Below are positions 33,932-42,844 of a DNA stretch of 64,000 nucleotides, piece by piece (position 1 is the stretch's first letter; each line of letters starts with the position of its first letter). The position numbers and the translations under genes are program-made. The stretch is taken from assembly GCF_004319545.1 (NCBI RefSeq), contig NZ_CP036313.1, forward strand, positions 3,598,501 through 3,662,500, read 5' to 3'. The notes beneath the pieces are model-generated. The model saw nothing but the letters and a program-made list of their open reading frames with translations. It did not search any database and was not told the DNA's origin. Source of the stretch: Desulfobacter hydrogenophilus. GTDB lineage: Bacteria > Desulfobacterota > Desulfobacteria > Desulfobacterales > Desulfobacteraceae.

Positions 33932-35195
33932 GGTTAAACCCCAGGCTCTGCCGTTCAAAGACGCACATGATTTCTGGAAGGAGAAGCTCCAGCTGTCCCC
34001 AAAGGAATATTATGCGCTGTCCGATGAGGCTAAAATGAAAGCCTTTGCCGTTTCCGGCATGGCCAGGGGGGATGAGCTTGCCATGGTGTATGAGGCCTTG
34101 ACCCGGGCCATTGAGGGTAAGATCGGGTTTGAAGATTTTAAGAAGGGTCTGTCTGATGTGTGGGAGAAACGGGGCTGGACCGGGGTCAGTGCCTGGCGGG
34201 TGGATAATATTTTCCGCACCAATGTCCAGGCGGCCTACATGGCAGGCCGATGGAAACAGGCCATCCGGGCCGCCGGAACCAGACCCTACGGACAATACTC
34301 TGCGGTGCTGGACGTCCGTACCCGGCCCACCCACACGGCGGTGCACGGCATGGTTTATCCCCTGGATCATGCCTTCTGGGATACCTGGTGGCCTTTAAAT
34401 GGATTCCGGTGCAGATGCACGGTGAAAACCCTGTCCGAACGTCAGGTGAAAAACCAGGGGTTGACCGTGCAGACCGAGGACATGACCGGCAAGCTGGTGG
34501 AACCGGTGGACCCGAAAACCGGCAACAAGGTGCCTGCCCGGCTGCTGATGCCGGATCCGGGGTTTACCTATCATCCGGGCAAGAGCGCCTTTGGGGGCAT
34601 CACCCCGGCGGAGGGACCAGGTGGGCTTACGGACATTGGGATACGCACCTTTGAGAATTACAAGCGGCGGAAGATGGATAACCTGCCAGTTGCAGCCCAT
34701 CACCGGTTTACAGATAAAGATCTGCTGGAGAATAAAGCCGATTATATGCAGCGCACCGGGCATGACAGCAAGGCTGCCGAAGCCCATTTTGTCAAAGCAT
34801 TTTTGACAGAATTCGGTTTGAAGGCCGGGGAGGTCATGGTCTACAAAGACGTGCTGGGGGAGGCTGTGGTCATCGGCGAGGATCTGTTCAAGACCGCCGG
34901 TGGTAAGCTAAAGATCACGAAAAAAGGTCGGGAAAAGTACTTGAAGCTGCTGGCTCGAACCATCAAGGAACCGTATGAGGTGTGGCTGGTTCCCCAGAAA
35001 AATATACAAACGGGCCGGGTGATTCTTCGACGGCGGTATATCGCGGCATTTTCCGACGGTCCGGACAATAAGATCACCGGGTTTGCCACCTTTGATTATG
35101 ACCGGCATGGCTGGGAGGGGGTGACGGCTTTTCCTCCGGACAAGATGGCATACACGGACGCACTGAGGAACGGGGCCTTGATTTATAAAAAATAG
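33924..35195 (+). CDS. Mu gpF-like head morphogenesis protein with probable C-terminal nuclease domain
   Basis: 423 residues from the ATG at 33924 (AAGGAGGAG upstream). Residues 1-170 are the gpF head-morphogenesis domain (RVDNIFRTNVQAAYMAGRW, DVRTRPTHTAVHGMVYPLDHAFWDTWWPLNGFRCRCTVK). The C-terminal part from about 290 (EPYEVWLVP..., RVILRRRYIAAFSDG, GFATFDYDRHGWEGVTAFPPDKMAYTDALRNGALIYKK) resembles the phage-type barnase/EndoU/colicin-like nuclease domains often fused to gpF in Mu-like phages. Such fusions are thought to act on infection or against rivals. The nuclease call is by pattern memory. Confidence 0.78.
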   Translation: MGKVKPQALPFKDAHDFWKEKLQLSPKEYYALSDEAKMKAFAVSGMARGDELAMVYEALTRAIEGKIGFEDFKKGLSDVWEKRGWTGVSAWRVDNIFRTNVQAAYMAGRWKQAIRAAGTRPYGQYSAVLDVRTRPTHTAVHGMVYPLDHAFWDTWWPLNGFRCRCTVKTLSERQVKNQGLTVQTEDMTGKLVEPVDPKTGNKVPARLLMPDPGFTYHPGKSAFGGITPAEGPGGLTDIGIRTFENYKRRKMDNLPVAAHHRFTDKDLLENKADYMQRTGHDSKAAEAHFVKAFLTEFGLKAGEVMVYKDVLGEAVVIGEDLFKTAGGKLKITKKGREKYLKLLARTIKEPYEVWLVPQKNIQTGRVILRRRYIAAFSDGPDNKITGFATFDYDRHGWEGVTAFPPDKMAYTDALRNGALIYKK

Positions 35196-35308
35196 GGGAG
35201 TGCCGGGTCACTCCGCAACCCGGTACACCGCATGCGGTACGATGGGGCGGGTCCCCCGCATGCCGCGCCCCCATAAGGCCATACTATTGAGATTTTAAAG
35301 GAGAGTCA

Positions 35309-36139
35309 ATGGGTAACTGGATTGAGATATGCAAGGCCGGGACATGGACGGCCAAAAACGGCGAACAGGTGACGTTGTCCACCGGGGATCTGGACGGTAT
35401 TGCCAGCGCCTATAATCCCACCGAGCGTGAGGCTCCCCTGGTATTTGGGCACCCCGAGGATAATCACCCGGCGTTTGGATGGGTGGATCAGTTGAAACGC
35501 ACCGGGGATATCCTTCTGGCCCGGTTCAAGCAGGTGCCGGAAACAGTTAAAGACCTGGTGAAAGCCGGGCATTATAAAAAAGTGTCCATCTCCCTGATGG
35601 CAGACAAGAAGACCTTGCGGCATGTGGGGCTTCTGGGTGCTGTACCCCCGGCGGTGCCGGGGCTTGCGGATGTGATGTTTCAAGGGGAAGATGGTGTAAC
35701 CATAGAATTTTCTAACCCGGATGCAACCCGGAAAGAGGAGAAGACACACATGGAGCTGGAAAAACTAAAGAAAGAACTGGAAGCGGAAAAAGAGGCCAGG
35801 AAAACCGCAGAAACCAAGGCGGCTACTGCAGAAACAGAGCTGTCCCAATCCCGGCAAAAGACCCTGGAGGCAGAGATTGGAACCCGCATAGACAAATTGG
35901 TGGGCAAACAGATCCTGGCCGGTGACAAACCCCTGGTGAAAGAAATTGCCCTGGCTCTGGGCAAAGAAGGCACAGAGATTGAACTGTCTGCAGGTAAAGG
36001 CAAAAAGAGCCTGTCCTCCCATCTGTTTGACTTTTTGCAGGGATTGCCGGACCGGGGGCTTTTGACCGAGTTTTCCGCACCGAATGCCGGGAGAGAAACG
36101 GATGCACCAGACATGCCCGCCTTGATGAGCCGGGTGTGA
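35309..36139 (+). CDS. Head maturation protease with nested scaffold (Mu gpI/gpZ type)
   Basis: 276 residues. The N-terminal 140 residues form the protease (LVFGHPEDNHPAFGWVDQL, HYKKVSISLMADKK, LLGAVPPAVPGL), with the catalytic Ser in the VSISL segment. The C-terminal half is a coiled-coil scaffold (ELEKLKKELEAEKEARKTAETKAATAETELSQS). An internal in-frame ATG at 35750 with GAGGAG at 35735-35740 should give a separate 129-residue scaffold, as in Mu where gpZ comes from within I. Both direct and then clear the inside of the prohead. Confidence 0.85.
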   Translation: MGNWIEICKAGTWTAKNGEQVTLSTGDLDGIASAYNPTEREAPLVFGHPEDNHPAFGWVDQLKRTGDILLARFKQVPETVKDLVKAGHYKKVSISLMADKKTLRHVGLLGAVPPAVPGLADVMFQGEDGVTIEFSNPDATRKEEKTHMELEKLKKELEAEKEARKTAETKAATAETELSQSRQKTLEAEIGTRIDKLVGKQILAGDKPLVKEIALALGKEGTEIELSAGKGKKSLSSHLFDFLQGLPDRGLLTEFSAPNAGRETDAPDMPALMSRV

Positions 36140-36194
36140 TTCGCTGGTAACACAATTTATAGCTGGCCACCTTGTGGCCGTTTAAGGAGAATGT

Positions 36195-36782
36195 ATGCAC
36201 AACGCGAAAATCAGCACATTGACTGTGCAGGTAAAGACCGTCCGGGCACCTGGCCATGACCAGATGCTTTTCGCCATGAAGCTGGCAGCCAGCCAGGGAA
36301 CCCTGCGTGCAGGGGCCTTGCTGTCTAAAAACAGTTCCGGGCTTGGCGTCCCCTACGTAGATCTGACCCAGGTGCTTGGTACCGGAGACGGATCCACCAA
36401 AGCGTACACCGGCACGGTGACCGGAGCCCCGTTGGAACCGGGCAGTGTGGTGGTCACCGACGGGGTGGAAGCTTTTGCCGATGACGGTATGGGGCGGCTC
36501 ACCGGGGATGCCGGGGGATCCGGCACCATAAACTGCAAGACCGGAGCCATCAGCGTGTCCTTTAATGTCAATGTGGTGAACGAGACGGATATCACCGTCA
36601 CCTCAAGCCGGAAAATTGCCGGCGTACTGGATATGGATGTGGATACCACCAAAGCCATTGACGGCACCCTGGTGGTACATGGAACGGTAAAAGAGGCCAT
36701 GCTGACCAAGGGCACCACTCCGGTGGCCTGTGTGGCTGCAGACTTTGAACGGCTCAGGGATCGCGGGATTTACCCGGTTTAA
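36195..36782 (+). CDS. Head decoration protein (lambda gpD-like)
   Basis: 195 residues. Position directly before the major capsid gene and the beta-rich composition (AAGALLSKNSSG-like LRAGALLSKNSSGLG, GDGSTKAYTGTVTGAPLEPGSVVVTDG, GAISVSFNVNVVNETDITV) fit the decoration proteins that stabilise the capsid lattice. ATHGTVKEAMLTKG-like end (VVHGTVKEAMLTKGTTPV) is typical of such proteins in tailed phages with gpE-type capsids. AAGGAG upstream of the ATG. Confidence 0.68.
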   Translation: MHNAKISTLTVQVKTVRAPGHDQMLFAMKLAASQGTLRAGALLSKNSSGLGVPYVDLTQVLGTGDGSTKAYTGTVTGAPLEPGSVVVTDGVEAFADDGMGRLTGDAGGSGTINCKTGAISVSFNVNVVNETDITVTSSRKIAGVLDMDVDTTKAIDGTLVVHGTVKEAMLTKGTTPVACVAADFERLRDRGIYPV

Positions 36783-36833
36783 CAAGACGGGGAGGAGGTT
36801 TAAATCCGTCCCCAGCCATAAGGAGAATTTAAC

Positions 36834-37826
36834 ATGTTGCATTCCGAAGTCCTGGCCCTGTTTGGCAAACAGACCCAGGTTAAAACATTCGCAGCCCTGC
36901 CACCGTTGGAAAGTACCGTCATGGATACGGTGTTTAAAAACAGGCTTCAGCATCCCATGGCCATGATCGGCATCAAGGATATCATTGAGATCACCCAGAC
37001 CACCCCTGTGATCAGCCGGTCCGCCCCGGCGGTGCCGGTGTCCGATGGCAGTTCCAGTTACAGCTTTATTGAGCCGCTGGCATTGAACCCCAGTGATTTT
37101 ATCTCTGCCAGGGAACTCAATGATTTGAAAACATGGGGCATTGCCACCCGGGAGGTATGGCTGCAATCCAAACAGGAAAAACTGCGACGTATTGTGCGCA
37201 GATCCAGTGAGGGCATTGCGACAACGGCGCTGTCCGGTACCGTGTCCTGGCCGTTAAAACTGGAATCCGGGGGGTGGGATACTTATCAGGTGTCCTATGG
37301 CTCTGTGCTTTCCTATACCCCGGACAAAAAATGGGATGCCGACGGTGTGCTGATTGCCGACGTGTACGATACCCTGATGAAAATGCGCAGGGAAATCCGA
37401 AAAAAAGGATATGGCGGCACCATTGAGATCTGGGCCGGAGATGATGTTTATATGGCCCTGATGAAGATTGTGGACAGTGTAAAGTCAACCATCAAGCAGA
37501 ACATCCGCCTGGAAAAGGTGGAAGCAGGTATTGACGTGGGCGGGTATCTGGTCAAACCCATGGATGAGACATATCAGAATCCCCAGACCGGCGCGGCGGT
37601 GGACAAGGTGGCGGCACACAAGCTGTGCATGATCGCCCTGGATGCCGGGCATGCCCTTTATTACTGCGCACTGGATGATCTGGATGCAAACCTGCAGCCC
37701 CTGCCGTTCTTTATGAAGCCCATTGTAAAACAGAATCCATCGGGGATTGATGTGCTGGGCATGAGTAAGCCCTTGCCGGTGATCAACCCCAACGGTATTT
37801 GCTGGGCTGAGCTGGCGGCGGAATAA
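36834..37826 (+). CDS. Major capsid protein, gpE family
   Basis: 330 residues, the usual size. It follows the lambda gpE pattern: RSAPAVPVSDGSSSYSFIEPLALNPSDFISARELN, then IATREVWLQSKQEKLRRIVRRSSEGIATTALSGTVSWPL, and a C-terminal ITNPNG-like PVINPNGICWAELAAE. It builds the icosahedral shell. Mu itself uses the gpT family, so this phage has exchanged its head shell module with a lambda-type one. AAGGAG upstream. Confidence 0.85.
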   Translation: MLHSEVLALFGKQTQVKTFAALPPLESTVMDTVFKNRLQHPMAMIGIKDIIEITQTTPVISRSAPAVPVSDGSSSYSFIEPLALNPSDFISARELNDLKTWGIATREVWLQSKQEKLRRIVRRSSEGIATTALSGTVSWPLKLESGGWDTYQVSYGSVLSYTPDKKWDADGVLIADVYDTLMKMRREIRKKGYGGTIEIWAGDDVYMALMKIVDSVKSTIKQNIRLEKVEAGIDVGGYLVKPMDETYQNPQTGAAVDKVAAHKLCMIALDAGHALYYCALDDLDANLQPLPFFMKPIVKQNPSGIDVLGMSKPLPVINPNGICWAELAAE

Positions 37827-37999
37827 CGGTATTGACAGGAGGCAACCTCATTTTTAAGTGGGTTTATATCCCGGATTGAAAATCTGAACGCGACGAAAAT
37901 CCATTGGAACGGGGACGGATTTTAAATCCGTCCCCATGACACAAAATCAACGGGACGGATTTAAAATCTGTCCCCAGGACAGGCAAGGGCAGGCAGAAT
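37827..37999. repeat. Intergenic region with two copies of the dispersed palindromic repeat
   Basis: Two near-palindromic units built on GGGGACGGATTTTAAATC and its complement lie at 37911-37935 and 37951-37975. Related copies are at 33657-33685 (inside the portal gene), 36789-36813, 42383-42407, 42464-42487 and 43064-43088. Each can fold into a stem with the centre TTTAAA. They sit almost only between late genes. They may be small mobile repeats or mRNA processing sites. Confidence 0.75.
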
Positions 38000-38434
38000 A
38001 TGACGGTTTTATACTGCACGGAAACGGATTTAAAGGAGTATCTGCTCCAGGCATATCTGGACAAGATAGAGCAGATTAACCCCGGCACCGTGGGTCGAAC
38101 CCTTTCGAATGTATCCCTGGAAATCCGGGAGGCCATTCTCCAGGGGGAGCACACCATCCCGGAGACAGAGTCATCTGCGGTTTTAAAGCGCATTTGTGCG
38201 GTGATAACCGCCTGGCGGTGTGTGGGGGATATCACCAGCCTCATGAATACGGAAGCGGGTTCAAACAACGAATGGATACCCTTGCAGCGGCTGTTTGACC
38301 AGTCCCGGAAGGATCTGGACAGTATCCGTTCCGGGAAATTGATGCCCTACCCTGAAACAGATGCAGGTGACCCGGGTATCAGTGTGTCTGCACCTGCGGT
38401 GTTGTTCGGGCCTGACACCTGGGGGCTTTTTTAA
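38000..38434 (+). CDS. DUF1320 family protein (Mu gp36-like)
   Basis: 144 residues. YCTETDLKEYLLQAYLDKIEQINPGTVGRTLSNVSLEIREAIL and CAVITAWRCVGDITSLM are typical of the DUF1320 connector-type proteins that follow the capsid gene in Mu-like phages and probably form the head completion ring. The stop overlaps the next ATG (TAATG). Confidence 0.8.
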   Translation: MTVLYCTETDLKEYLLQAYLDKIEQINPGTVGRTLSNVSLEIREAILQGEHTIPETESSAVLKRICAVITAWRCVGDITSLMNTEAGSNNEWIPLQRLFDQSRKDLDSIRSGKLMPYPETDAGDPGISVSAPAVLFGPDTWGLF

Positions 38435-38928
38435 TGGCCGGGGCAAGCTTCAGCATGGATTTTCACCGGATCAACAGGGTGCTTGGCAGCGCTGTGACTG
38501 TTTTAAACGACCGTCAGGAACTGGCCGAAACCCTGGGAGAGCAGTTTGTATCCGCCACCCTGGGACGGTTTGAAACCGGGACTGGACCCGACGGGGAGGA
38601 GTGGGCGAAATCAGCCAGGGCTGAAAACGAAAGCGGACGAACCCTGGTGGACAAAGGGGGGCTGAAGGGCTCCATTAACTATGAAGCATCGTCCACGGCG
38701 GTGGCTGTGGGGACATCGGATCAGGTTAAGGGGGCCATCCACCAGTTCGGAGGCACCATCAAACCAAAAAGCGCAGGAGCCTTGAAATTCAAGACTCCCA
38801 ACGGGTTTGTGATCACAAAGAAAGTGGAGATACCTGCCCGGCCCTACATCGGGCTGAACCAGGAAGATGTGGATGAGGCAGCGGAAACCATCCGGCTATT
38901 TATGCAGCGGGGGCTTGGGGGAAGATGA
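38434..38928 (+). CDS. Virion morphogenesis protein (Mu gpG-like)
   Basis: 164 residues with the pattern of phage virion morphogenesis proteins: FHRINRVLGSAVTVLNDRQELAETLGEQFVSATLGRFETGTGPDGEEWAKSA, then TLVDKGGLKGSINYEASSTAVAVGTS and a C-terminal IPARPYIGLNQEDVDEA. It acts in tail completion and head-tail joining. Confidence 0.85.
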   Translation: MAGASFSMDFHRINRVLGSAVTVLNDRQELAETLGEQFVSATLGRFETGTGPDGEEWAKSARAENESGRTLVDKGGLKGSINYEASSTAVAVGTSDQVKGAIHQFGGTIKPKSAGALKFKTPNGFVITKKVEIPARPYIGLNQEDVDEAAETIRLFMQRGLGGR

Positions 38929-39425
38929 GAACATTCGCAAAGACAGTCATCACAGAAGCGGCGGTAAGAGCCGGATTGCCGGAAACGGCGGTGATGGACC
39001 AGCCGGACAGGGAAACCTTGTTGTTGCCGGAAAAGCGGCTGCAGCTGGGTTATCTGACTCAGCTCTTTGCAAGAAAACCCCGGCGCATTGCCCGCATGGC
39101 ATCCACAGAGAATCCGGGCACCTATCGAACCCTGCGCGAAGCGGTGTATGAAACCACCCTGACCATTCGGGCAGACGTCAGATCCGATGACGAGGCATGG
39201 CTGGAATCCTTTGTGGGCAGCTTGCTAATGGAGTTGCCCTACAAAATAGCCAATGCGGATAATAACCTGGTGCGGGTACAGGCAGTTCGTGCCGTTCGGG
39301 GCGGGTTTGCCTCCAAAACGGTGGAAGTCTTTACCAAGCGGGCCAATGCCCTGCACATCACCTTCACCGGGCTGGTTTGCCGGGATAGTGAGGTGCCGTT
39401 GATCAAGGAGGTTAATTTCTTTTGA
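38925..39425 (+). CDS. Probable tail terminator-like protein
   Basis: 166 residues in the position of the Mu gp37-type protein. LQLGYLTQLFARKPRRIARMASTENPGTYRTLREAVYETTLTIRADVRSDDEAWLESFVGSLL suggests an alpha/beta fold of tail-terminator type, with RADV and the C-terminal HITFTGLVCRDSEVPLIKEV as edge strands. No named family recognised with certainty. It overlaps both neighbours by four bases. Confidence 0.6.
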   Translation: MRTFAKTVITEAAVRAGLPETAVMDQPDRETLLLPEKRLQLGYLTQLFARKPRRIARMASTENPGTYRTLREAVYETTLTIRADVRSDDEAWLESFVGSLLMELPYKIANADNNLVRVQAVRAVRGGFASKTVEVFTKRANALHITFTGLVCRDSEVPLIKEVNFF

Positions 39426-39889
39426 AGGGTAAGATCCTCTACAGCTATTTTCCCGGTGGGCCATGGTATGACCCCACGGGAACCACCTCCGGACGCGACT
39501 GGTCTCTGGTGATTGAATGCCAGAATCCCATGGATGCTGAATCTCTGGTGAGGATTAGCAAAGATATTCTGCAGATATATCCCTGGGCCACGGCACGACT
39601 GGACGGCAGGTGGCCGGTTGTTTTGGACAGTCCGGTGATTCTGGCGCAACTGGATGTCTTTTTTAGCGGGGGCATAACCAAGGTTTCTGAGGCGTTCTCA
39701 AGTCAGATAACCGCCGGGATTGGAGAGGCATGTTTACGGCTGGACGGCGGATGGGTTTTGGGAATTAACGGTGGCATGATCATGGCCGACGGGCTGATCT
39801 ATAAAGACCTGTCCTTGAACGGCAAGTGGTCAGTGGTCACCGACAGCAATATTTTATTGTCTGCCACGGGCTGGCGGATACGCATTTGA
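39422..39889 (+). CDS. Phage protein with LDGxWVLG domain, unknown function
   Basis: 155 residues from a TTG start that overlaps the preceding stop (TTTTGA). The C-terminal 45 residues (CLRLDGGWVLGINGGMIMADGLIYKDLSLNGKWSV) match the C-terminus of the gene at 49848-50798 (LLRLDNGWVLGKNPMMIMAQGTSYKDFKVDGTWMV). The N-terminal part (DWSLVIECQNPMDAESLVRISKDILQIYP) looks like a separate small fold. The shared beta repeat occurs at two distant tail loci, so it may be an assembly or surface module. Confidence 0.6.
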   Translation: MKGKILYSYFPGGPWYDPTGTTSGRDWSLVIECQNPMDAESLVRISKDILQIYPWATARLDGRWPVVLDSPVILAQLDVFFSGGITKVSEAFSSQITAGIGEACLRLDGGWVLGINGGMIMADGLIYKDLSLNGKWSVVTDSNILLSATGWRIRI

Positions 39890-39902
39890 TAAAGGAGACA
39901 AC

Positions 39903-40160
39903 ATGAGCAAGACAACGAAAAAGCAGGAAGCCCCCACGAAAGCAGCGGGCGCAAAGAAACCCGCACCGGCGGCAAAACCGGCACCGGGGACCATGGAAGA
40001 CATTGACGACCTGGCAGCACAGATGGGTATCCCTGACTGGGAAAGGCAAGGGCTCTTCCGGGCCGCTGGATGGGCACCCGGGAAGCAGGTGACGGACGCC
40101 CTGTTCACCACTGCCCTGGTGCAGTTCCGGGCCAGACGTATGGGCGCAGGCAAAATCTAA
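39903..40160 (+). CDS. Small Ala/Lys/Pro-rich phage protein
   Basis: 85 residues. The first 30 are low-complexity (KKQEAPTKAAGAKKPAPAAKPAPG). The rest forms a small helical unit (DIDDLAAQMGIPDWERQGLFRAAGWAPGKQVTDALFTTALVQF). Just before the sheath gene, where Mu-like phages often have a short gene. Unknown function. AAGGAG upstream. Confidence 0.6.
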   Translation: MSKTTKKQEAPTKAAGAKKPAPAAKPAPGTMEDIDDLAAQMGIPDWERQGLFRAAGWAPGKQVTDALFTTALVQFRARRMGAGKI

Positions 40161-40173
40161 AAGGAGATGAATC

Positions 40174-41859
40174 ATGGGTGACGTACTTGAATATATCGTT
40201 GACGGGACCAGTGGACTGGCACCCGGCGGCGTGGAAGGGTCCTGTATTGTTGCAGGTGTCTGCAGCACCGGGACCGTTGGCAAGGGGTATCTGCTGGGGA
40301 AATCCAGTGATCTGGACGGGCTTTTGGGCACCGGTCCTCTGGTGGATCGGCTCCGGGATCTGTTTGCCACCGGCGGGCAGGCTCCCATTGCCATTGCCGT
40401 GCCGGTGACGGGATCGGCCGGCGGGCAAATTGCAGAAGTGGAGCACACCGGGGATGGCCCGGAAGGCGCGGCCACCGGGGTTGCCGTGGGCAATGCCGAT
40501 GCCGTTGTGGAAATTGTGGAAGGCGGCGCACTGGGTACGGCCACCGCCAAGGTGTCCGAGGATGGCGGCACCACCTGGGGAGACACCGAAGCTGTGGCGG
40601 TGAACGGACAGATTTCCATAGGCACCACCGGTGCCACGCTGACCCTGGCTGCAGGCACCCATGAGGTGGGGGATACCTATGAATTTTCCGTACGGGCACC
40701 CATTGGCCCTGTCACCAAGACAGGCAGCGGCGGCCCGGATGTCACCCTCACCGGCACGGTGAAGGCGGCGGCGGATCTGGTGTTGAAAATCATGAGCGCC
40801 GGGGCGCTGAACGTGGCCACCTATCAGCTCAGCCTGGACGGGGATTCTTTCGGCCCCACCAAAACCGTGCCGCTTAACGGACAGATCGTGGCTGGAGATA
40901 CCGGGGTAACCATCACCGTGGCATCGGGTGTTGATCTGGTGGCAGGCGTGATCTATGAATGCCGTCTCCTGCCCCCGGTGCCGTCCATAACTTCTGTGAT
41001 GACAGCCCTGGAACAACCCTTGAGCCTGTTTGATGTGGAGTTTGTTTATGTGGTTGGGCCGTCGGATTCTGTGGATTGGGCCGCCATGGGTGCCAAGGCG
41101 GATACATTATGGAACGCCCATCGTCCCACCTTCTTTCTGGCAGAGGCCAGACTGCCCTATGCCAGTGAAGATCTGAACGAATGGACCGCAGCCATGGTGG
41201 TGGAAAAACAGGGGTATGCCCACCGATTTGTATCCGTGTGTTGCGCCTTTGGCGAGGTGACAGACACCCTGGGCTATACCCAGTTCCGGAACTGGGCCGG
41301 ATTGATGGCGGGCAAGATTTTGTCAATTCCGGTGATGCGGGCCACGGGGCGTGTCAGGGATTCCGGGATCTCCCAGGGCAGTCTGCCCGATGATTTCACC
41401 GAGGGCATGCAAAAGACCCTGGAGACTGCAGGCTACGCCACGGCCAAGTATTATGCGGGCCTGAGTTCGGCGTACTGGGGGGATGCCAAGACCCTGGCCG
41501 ATGTCACCAGCGATTATCAATACATTGAAGTGTTGAGGACGGTGTTCAAGGCTGTCAGAAAAGCCCGGATTGCAGCGCTCAAGAGCATGTATGACGAAGC
41601 GGGCGATCCCCTGGCCGAGGGCGGCGCATCTGGCCTGAACTATCTCAAGGCCAATATCGAAATGGCGTTAAACACCATGAAGGCGGCCATTCCCCATGAA
41701 CTGGCGGACTATGTGATCACCATCCCCGACGGTCAGGACATCGTCAATAACGGTGTGGCCGTGGAGATGCAGCTCATTGGCATCCCCATTATCCGACAGA
41801 TCAAGCTGTACGCCAGCTACATTTATGCGGGCAGCGGCTTTGACCCCAGACTGCAATAG
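40174..41859 (+). CDS. Contractile tail sheath protein (DUF2586 type)
   Basis: 561 residues. The N-terminal stretch (TGPLVDRLRDLFATGGQAPIAIAVPV) and the C-terminal half (ALEQPLSLFDVEFVYVVGPSDSVDW, HRFVSVCCAFGEVTDTLGYTQFRNWAGLMAGKILSIPVMRATGRVRD, YQYIEVLRTVFKAVRKARIAALKSMYDEAG) match the DUF2586 sheath family. An inserted beta-rich part (residues 85-260, with repeated GATLTLAAG and GVTITVASG segments) is probably a surface decoration. It shows that the phage is a myovirus. Confidence 0.83.
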   Translation: MGDVLEYIVDGTSGLAPGGVEGSCIVAGVCSTGTVGKGYLLGKSSDLDGLLGTGPLVDRLRDLFATGGQAPIAIAVPVTGSAGGQIAEVEHTGDGPEGAATGVAVGNADAVVEIVEGGALGTATAKVSEDGGTTWGDTEAVAVNGQISIGTTGATLTLAAGTHEVGDTYEFSVRAPIGPVTKTGSGGPDVTLTGTVKAAADLVLKIMSAGALNVATYQLSLDGDSFGPTKTVPLNGQIVAGDTGVTITVASGVDLVAGVIYECRLLPPVPSITSVMTALEQPLSLFDVEFVYVVGPSDSVDWAAMGAKADTLWNAHRPTFFLAEARLPYASEDLNEWTAAMVVEKQGYAHRFVSVCCAFGEVTDTLGYTQFRNWAGLMAGKILSIPVMRATGRVRDSGISQGSLPDDFTEGMQKTLETAGYATAKYYAGLSSAYWGDAKTLADVTSDYQYIEVLRTVFKAVRKARIAALKSMYDEAGDPLAEGGASGLNYLKANIEMALNTMKAAIPHELADYVITIPDGQDIVNNGVAVEMQLIGIPIIRQIKLYASYIYAGSGFDPRLQ

Positions 41860-41871
41860 GAGACCTGAATA

Positions 41872-42312
41872 ATGGCAATTAATGGAAATTACTACGACTG
41901 GGAGAGCGTGGAGATTCAACTCCAGCCCTCCGGCGTGGCCATAGGCATCGCGGAAATCAGCTACAACGACGAACGACCCGTGGAAGCCAGATACGGCAAG
42001 GGAGCCATCCCCCGGGGATTTGGCCGAAAGAATTATAAGGCATCCGGGAGCATGACCCTGGACAAGGACGAAGCCGAGCTTTTAAAGCTGGGTCTGGGGG
42101 GCTCGTTCTACAGCAACAACCCCTTCCCTGTCATCGTGTCCTATTCCAACCCGGACCGCCCGGTTATTGTGGATATCCTCCCGGACTGCATGATTACCAA
42201 GGCAGATACATCGGGCAAGCAGGATGACGACAACGTGGGGGTGATCAAACTGGATTTTATCATTTTGAGCCCCATCAAGTGGAATGGCATAGCGGCGTAT
42301 CCCACGACCTAA
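41872..42312 (+). CDS. Tail tube protein
   Basis: 146 residues directly after the sheath gene. INGNYYDWESVEIQLQPSGVAIGIAEISYNDERPVEARYGKGAIPRGFGRKNYKASGSMTLDKDEAELL and KLDFIILSPIKWNG fit a beta-barrel tube protein of the Mu gpM type. The tube forms the inner channel of the contractile tail. Confidence 0.75.
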   Translation: MAINGNYYDWESVEIQLQPSGVAIGIAEISYNDERPVEARYGKGAIPRGFGRKNYKASGSMTLDKDEAELLKLGLGGSFYSNNPFPVIVSYSNPDRPVIVDILPDCMITKADTSGKQDDDNVGVIKLDFIILSPIKWNGIAAYPTT

Positions 42313-42511
42313 GCGGGTTTGAGTGATGTTCCCGAAACAGATTTCGGGAACATCATCTGCATCCCTGGGACACATCCCGCCGGGGGACAGATTTAAAATC
42401 TGTCCTCATCCATCGGCCCGGATCTTCCCGGTGGCTTTAAACCCGGCATGACTTTTTATCATCGGGGACAGATTTAAAACCTGCCCCCACCATCAAACGG
42501 AGAATATCATT
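42313..42511. repeat. Intergenic region with two dispersed palindromic repeats and a terminator-like hairpin
   Basis: Two repeat copies lie at 42383-42407 and 42464-42487. In addition GATGTTCCCGAAA-CAG-ATTTCGGGAACATC at 42325-42353 forms a long perfect stem (13 pairs), without a T run. Such hairpins between tube and chaperone genes may tune the level of the tube transcript. Confidence 0.6.
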
Positions 42512-42844
42512 ATGGCCCAGACGTCCCCCATCGAAAACACTGAAGAACAGGCAGCCACAGGCCCGAAATACAAAGCATTCACCCACGATTTTTTTGACTC
42601 ATTTTCAGAACAGGACGTGTCTGTGAGCCTGCGGTTTGCCCAGCCAGGGGCCAAATCCACGGAGCGGGCACAAAAGCAGATGATGAAATCGCCCACCCTG
42701 GCACTAAAGAACCTGTGCGCCGGGTCTGTGCACCCCGACGACAAGGCCTTGATGACAGAGAAATTTGAGGCCTTCCCTGGTCTTGCCTCCACGTTTGGGG
42801 GCGCTTTGCTCAAAGCGTGCGGGTTTGGTGATCTGGGAAACTGA
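42512..42844 (+). CDS. Tail assembly chaperone (upstream, G-type product)
   Basis: 110 residues. Small acidic protein (FDSFSEQDVSVSLRFAQPGAKSTERAQKQM, LKNLCAGSVHPDDKALMTEKFEAFPGLASTFGGALLKACGFGDLGN) just ahead of the tape measure gene, the position of tail assembly chaperones in most long-tailed phages. It ends in GGGAAAC followed directly by TGA, a classical slippery site; the -1 product is listed next. Confidence 0.82.
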   Translation: MAQTSPIENTEEQAATGPKYKAFTHDFFDSFSEQDVSVSLRFAQPGAKSTERAQKQMMKSPTLALKNLCAGSVHPDDKALMTEKFEAFPGLASTFGGALLKACGFGDLGN

